Source: Dictyocoela muelleri | Lineage: Eukaryota; Microsporidia | NCBI GenBank assembly: GCA_016256075.1 | Contig: SDVU01000654.1 | Coordinates: 1-11,551 of the forward strand | Reading direction: 5' to 3' | DNA: 11,551 bases | Shown: in pieces, positions 7,935-11,551 of the stretch | Position numbering within the stretch: the stretch's first letter is position 1 | How the letters are laid out: the number at the start of each line of letters is the position of its first letter | The notes under the pieces: model-generated | The model's database searches: none | What the model was told of the DNA's origin: nothing | Seen by the model: the letters and a program-made list of their open reading frames with translations, nothing else | Made by a program: the position numbers and the translations under genes

Positions 7935-8189
7935 TGAGTGCCAGAAGGCTAATTAGTCATATCTCTTTAATATGAGATTTAAGTATCAAGGTTTGATATT
8001 ATTAAAAGTCGCTATAATAAATAATCGAGAAATAGGTTATGGCGGTCAATAGCTTTTATTTAATATACAGATGTTCCAGTATGGTTTAGCTGATTAAGAC
8101 ATGGTATAATATAACAGTGAATCAGAATAAATTCTCCTTGTGTGGCGATAATTACGACGACGTTATCTTCGAAAAATAGTAAAAAAATC
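7935..8189 (+). mobile_element. SINE-6: worn 5' part of a SINE copy
   Basis: The head is strongly decayed (ctctttaata, then gatttaagtatcaaggtttg), but the body is recognisable: cgctataataaataatcgag, atgttccagtatggtttagctgattaagac (8069-8100, compare the same block in SINE-4 and SINE-5) and cgacgacgttatcttcgaaa leading into aatagtaaaaa. It ends where the foldback element 8190-8614 begins. I cannot find the missing 3' half beyond 8614. It is therefore truncated, or its far side was lost after the insertion. Confidence 0.6.
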
Positions 8190-8614
8190 GGTAAAACCAA
8201 GTTTTACCGTACAAAATTTTTCTTTATAAGGAAAATAAAAAAATATGGGTACTATCCTGGGTTGGAGACACAAAAAATTTTGAGCATATGAAAAAGTGTA
8301 AACATGAAAATGTGTAAAATTTTAATTTAGTTAATATTCCTGGAACCTATTTTTTTAAAATTTTATATACTATTATATTTACCATATTTCGCTACGCGAA
8401 ATATGGTAAATATAATAGTATATAAAATTTTAAAAAAATAGGTTCCAGGAATATTAAGTAAATTAAAATTTTGCACATTTTCATGTTTACACTTTTTCAT
8501 ATGCTCAAAATTTTTTGTGTCTCCAACCCAGGATAGTACCAAAATATGTATATAATATATATACATACTTTTTATTTTCCTAATAAAGAAAAATTTTATA
8601 TGGTAAAACCGGTT
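8190..8614. mobile_element. Foldback element (about 425 bp) abutting SINE-6
   Basis: The core 8248-8540 is a near-perfect palindrome centred at 8394, arms of 146 bp with about two mismatches and a three-base loop (ttcgc-tac-gcgaa). Beyond it the inverted repeat continues: aaatttttctttataagg on the left (about 8214-8231) pairs with the stretch up to 8597 on the right, which carries an extra TA-rich piece of about 20 bp near 8549-8570. The outer ends read gttttacc and ggtaaaac, and the left end is itself a hairpin, cggtaaaac-caa-gttttaccg (8189-8209). No clear target duplication. An open frame across the palindrome (8363-8566) is incidental. Confidence 0.75.
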
Positions 8615-8957
8615 AAGAATTCAACTTATATTTAAAAAAAATAATTAAAATTTGTAATTAAAATTTATAATTAAAATAATAAAGAAAAATTATTTATTAA
8701 ATATAATCGCCATAAAGTCACTCAATTCTATGTTTTTATAATTCCAAAAAAAACATAAAAACAGATACAGTCGAAGTTGATTTTTTTTTACCTTTAAAAT
8801 GTTAAAATTTGCGACTAAAATGATAATTAAGGCTTGAAAAAATGTTTTAATTATATTTTAAGCGATTAAGATATATCTAAGACGATTTGATCATTTTTTA
8901 CGGTTCTTATAATCTATTTCTACATTTTTGAATGATCTTATAATAGGCATGTTTCAT
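8615..8957. other. AT-rich stretch, nothing recognised
   Basis: It starts with short repeats of the taattaaaat type (about 8640-8685) and has no gene-like frame and no SINE body, although the missing half of SINE-6 would be expected here. Confidence 0.5.
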
Positions 8958-9120
8958 AATTTCTATGATCATAGAAATTTTTATATTTTTACACTCAAAT
9001 TAAAGACAACATATTTCTATGATCATAGATTTTTTCTATGATCATATAAATATTTATTTTAAAAAATTAAAATTACCGTCATAGAAATTTTAAGTATGGT
9101 AGCCATCGTCATATAAATTT
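8958..9120. repeat. Cluster of ctatgatcatag palindromes and half-sites
   Basis: aatttctatgatcatagaaa plus tt at 8958-8979 is a perfect 22-bp palindrome. ttctatgatcatagat recurs at about 9015-9030 with a perfect 14-bp core, and ttctatgatcatataa at 9034-9049. Single arms with a changed centre follow: cgtcatagaaatttt (about 9078) and cgtcatataaatttc (about 9109). The spacing is irregular, so this is not a simple tandem array. It could be multiplied ends of a mobile element or binding sites for a dimeric protein; nothing decides between these. Confidence 0.75.
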
Positions 9121-9123
9121 CAG

Positions 9124-9167
9124 ATCAGTCCCATTATTTTTCCCCAGGAGGAAATAATATGACTGAT
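9124..9167. repeat. Imperfect hairpin beside the Merlin gene end
   Basis: atcagtcccattatttttcc pairs with ggaaataatatgactgat around ccaggag, with a mismatched pair of bases in each arm. It lies about 200 bp beyond the end of the Merlin-like transposase gene and could be its worn terminal repeat, given that other elements here end in hairpins. No matching copy was found upstream of 10559. Confidence 0.5.
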
Positions 9168-9345
9168 AAAAATTAAAAAAAAAATTAAAAAATAAAAAAA
9201 AATAAAAAAAATAAAAAAATAAAAATATAAAAAATTAAAAATAAAAAAATAATTAAAAAATAAAAAATAGAAAAAAATAAAAAATAAAAAAAATAAAAAA
9301 TTAAAAAATTAAAAAAAATAAAAATTAAAATAAAAAAGTATTCAA
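9168..9345. repeat. A-rich low-complexity tract
   Basis: Nearly 180 bases consist of A-runs broken by single or double T's, with only a few G's and almost no C. The strand bias (A far above T) separates it from the general AT-richness. It could have grown by slippage of an aaaaat unit. Confidence 0.8.
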
Positions 9346-9369
9346 AAAAAATTAAATTTTTATCAAATT

Positions 9370-10559
9370 TTAAAAAGCAAGTAACACTTGATGTTTATTA
9401 TTAAAATTAAAGCATATTAAATTTAAAAACTCTTGCCTTAATCCTGTAAAACCCCCCTTTCGTTGTTTTATTGATTGTTTTATTATGTTATTAAATGATT
9501 CCACGGCTTGAGTATTTGTTCCGGTTAATGAATTTTTAAATTCATATTTATGACATACCGTGTCATGGATATAATTAATATCCGACAAACACTTCTATGT
9601 AGGATATTCGTCTGTCCAAATTGTAGACCCCGGGGCCACGTTCTTCATAATAATGGGTATTAATGTTTTCCTTTTTTTATTTAATATGACAGTAGCGAAG
9701 ACCTGAGTGATATTATGACCAACCTCAACTATACAGAGTGCTTCTTTTTTATTATGTGGGACGTCCTCTATGAATTTTGCATTTATAATTCATCATAGTC
9801 TCATCAATTTGGCCTATGTGTAAAGGTCCTCCTATCGGATTGTTTTAAAAATTTGGTGGTTGAATCTCGGCTATTATTTTTTTAATGATCTTGTCCACAA
9901 ACTTCTCATCTCCTGTGTATGCCCTTTTAATGAGAAACTGTGGGGTACCTACCGCGAATTTGATTATAATTCGTACAACTATTTTTAGACACTTTGAAAT
10001 GTTGACAGACTCCGGAGAAATCCGTTCAAATAACAAAAGCTGATTATAAAGAGATTTATTTAAATTAATCGTTTATTTAAAGTGTTGGCTGGAGCCGGAT
10101 GGAATAAGTTGTGACTTAGCTGGTTCTTGTGCCTGTAATTGTGATTGGTGTTTTGAAGGGTTGTTTGGTGTTGTCTTTTGCTCCTTCGGTGGTTCATGGG
10201 GTTGTCATGATGTTTGTATTTATAGTTTTGATTTTCTAGAAATTTCCAAAGGAAATTACTAGATGATTTTTTATTAGTTTCATTTTGATCAATTGATTGA
10301 TTTTTTAAAATTTCCGAATCTTTGGAGGCATGACAATGTCATAAAAAAACGAACCTAACCGTATGCTAAAATATTTTTTATAATTCAAACAATCTTTAGT
10401 AAGGCATCTCCAAGCTTTACTGTCTTTATTTCGAGTATAAGAGACGAGCCTCATAGACACATTACAAAAGGGACATATTGGGGAATTTTTCAACATGTTA
10501 TTTTGCATTAAAAGCCCAATGAAGTCTTCTATTCTTAAAATAATGTGGCTTCTTCCCAA
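9370..10559 (-). pseudogene. Merlin/IS1016-like (ISXO2-type DDE) transposase, broken
   Basis: Read from 10559 the product starts with a zinc ribbon, CPFC (residues 29-32) and WRCLTKDC (50-57), then FSIRLGSFF, the N-terminal signature of Merlin and IS1595-group transposases. A Q/P/S/K-rich low-complexity stretch follows (about 10070-10290), then SPESVNISKCLKIVVRI. The catalytic domain shows IGGPLHIGQIDET (first Asp at 9803-9805), IWTDEYPT (second Asp at 9610-9612) and TGTNTQAVESFNN (Glu at 9499-9501), so all three acidic residues remain. The gene is dead: stops at 10305-10307, 9845-9847 and 9595-9597 and frame changes in the linker and near 9755-9762 cut it into at least four pieces. Intact it would be close to 400 residues, long for the family because of the linker. 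Element ends were not identified. Confidence 0.85.
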
Positions 10560-10637
10560 CTTACAAACGTCAGCATTAGGGTATAAAATTTTAATTTTTA
10601 ATTTTTAATTTATAATTATAGGGTTTTTCGATCTATT
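10560..10637. other. AT-rich leader of the Merlin-like gene
   Basis: A run of taatttt repeats (about 10590-10615) precedes the tandem array at 10638. No terminal repeat matching the other side of the transposase gene is seen. Confidence 0.4.
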
Positions 10638-10784
10638 AGGTCACTTTTGCATGAAAGGGGTCTCTTTTGCATAAATAGGGTCACCTTTGCATGAATAGGG
10701 TCACTTTTGCAATCAATAGTGTCACTTTCGCAATCAATAGGGTCACTTTTGCAATCAATAGTGTCAGTTTCAAAATAATTTAAA
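10638..10784. repeat. Minisatellite of seven 20-21-bp units
   Basis: The unit is of the form gggtcacttttgcaatcaat. Its tcac or equivalent falls at 10641, 10661, 10681, 10701, 10722, 10743 and 10764, so four units are 20 bp and later ones 21 bp. Early units have gcatgaa, later ones gcaatcaa, so two subtypes are present, and ggg alternates with gtg in the later units. It lies between two transposase remnants. It does not encode a plausible protein repeat. Confidence 0.88.
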
Positions 10785-10871
10785 TTATTATTATTTCCAT
10801 GTTTATATATTTTTTATGATAAGAAATTAAATACGAATAAAAATATATAAAAATTAAACCAATCATCTCGT
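10785..10871. other. AT-rich spacer behind the IS630-like gene
   Basis: No element is recognised, and no terminal repeat of the neighbouring IS630-like transposon was found. Confidence 0.35.
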
Positions 10872-11551
10872 TTATTCAAAAATTTCCTCTTCCTTTTCAG
10901 CTTTAGGAATATAAGATAACATTTTCCTATAAAAACCCTCGCAGTCCTCTGCAGTTACAAAGTCAAAACAGGTAGTTATCAAACTTTTTAGCTGATTTTC
11001 ATTTGAGAGTTCGCCACGGTTTAACTATTCTTCCATTTTGAAAAAACATTTTCAATAGGATTTAAAAATGGAGAATATGGTGGTAGATATAAAATTCTTA
11101 AATTTAATTGAGAAATAATTGAGCTTATCCCAGAATATTGATGAATTTTGCATTATCCATAATAAAAACAGGGCTTTAAATTCTCCTTTCAAAACACCTA
11201 GTCATTATATCAGATAAGCAAATCTTAAAATACCCCCAATTCACAGCCATATTATGAATTTTATGATAAATCATACCATACTTATTCATGGAAGCTACAA
11301 CCGAGATGTTTCTTGCCTTTGTAGCTGCTACTGTAACGTAAGGAGATGTTCCTACTGGCGATCTACTCCTTTTAGGTCTTGAAGCAACCTTAAAACCCAC
11401 TTCTTCAAAAAAGACATAGTTTTCATCTCTCAATGATGTTTCAAGATGTCTAAAAGATTCGGTGTAAGCTTTTCTTTTATAATCGTTGTTTCACAATTTC
11501 TTCTTACCGGAACTTGAACAATATTTTTGATTGAATAATGAAAACTTTTCA
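10872..11551 (-). pseudogene. IS630/Tc1-mariner-like (DDE) transposase, broken and cut by the window edge
   Basis: The gene enters from beyond 11551. From N to C one can read NIVQVPVRRN, then DENYVFFEEVGFKVASRPKR and RSRSPVG, VASMNKYGMIYHKIH, SPVFIMDNAK (second catalytic Asp at 11155-11157) and LYLPPYSPFLNPIENVFSKW (Glu at 11051-11053), the hallmark of IS630/Tc1 transposases. About 34 residues separate Asp and Glu (DD34E type). The first Asp, expected in a VFIDEVGF-like context, is Glu here. The last piece, ITTCFDFVTAEDCEGFYRKM, ends at a stop at 10872-10874. A frame change near 11490, a stop at 11176-11178, a frame change near 11133 and a stop/frame change near 11020 make it non-functional. 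Terminal inverted repeats and the TA target site were not found. Confidence 0.85.

Noticed and set aside
825-8189. CRISPR-like array or regularly spaced repeats
   Set aside because: The recurring units are long, occur in both orientations at irregular spacing, and have tRNA-like heads; no spacer pattern exists.
8363-8566. Open frame of 67 codons on the minus strand
   Set aside because: It runs across the centre of the near-perfect palindrome 8248-8540 and resembles no protein family.

Overview
The window is very AT-rich, gene-poor and packed with repeats. It looks like a transposon-laden microsporidian genome. Three things suggest this: a short intronless gene with a CCCC tract four bases before its ATG (microsporidian start codons are known for CCC-like motifs), and decayed transposases of two families common in microsporidia, Merlin/IS1016-like and IS630/Tc1-mariner-like. 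No species can be named from the sequence alone.

Only one intact protein gene is convincing: a 131-residue dUTPase-like protein at 5362-5757 (+). It keeps the central and GD-I-A blocks of trimeric dUTPases but has lost the RSG block and the C-terminal glycine-rich arm.

The main content from about 825 to 8190 is a family of six related copies of a roughly 460-bp element. It has a tRNA-like head (A and B boxes of an RNA polymerase III promoter), a shared body and a conserved 3' end (cagcatgtaat plus TA repeats), so I read it as a tRNA-derived SINE. Copies: SINE-1 (-, 825-2003), SINE-2 (+, 2149-2263, head only), SINE-3 (+, 2968-3428, uninterrupted), SINE-4 (+, 3632-4988), SINE-5 (-, 5862-7803) and SINE-6 (+, 7935-8189).

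Most of the other structure is small non-autonomous DNA transposons that landed inside these SINEs: 1258-1965 in SINE-1, a hAT-like element at 3838-4188 and a second element at 4411-4968 in SINE-4, and 6248-7717 in SINE-5, itself hit by 6382-7163. Flanking 8-11-bp direct repeats that match the corresponding SINE sequence confirm several insertions. Long foldback palindromes lie at 2264-2560, 4685-4813 and 8190-8614. Several of these elements carry a hairpin at their end, a recurring architecture.

The right part (8615-11551) has a cluster of ATGATCAT-centred palindromes, an A-rich tract, a broken Merlin-like transposase gene (9370-10559, -), a 20-21-bp tandem repeat (10638-10784), and a broken IS630/Tc1-like transposase gene (10872 to beyond the window end, -). 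Other stretches are AT-rich without recognisable content. The genes form no operon or pathway: this is a graveyard of nested mobile elements around one housekeeping-type gene.
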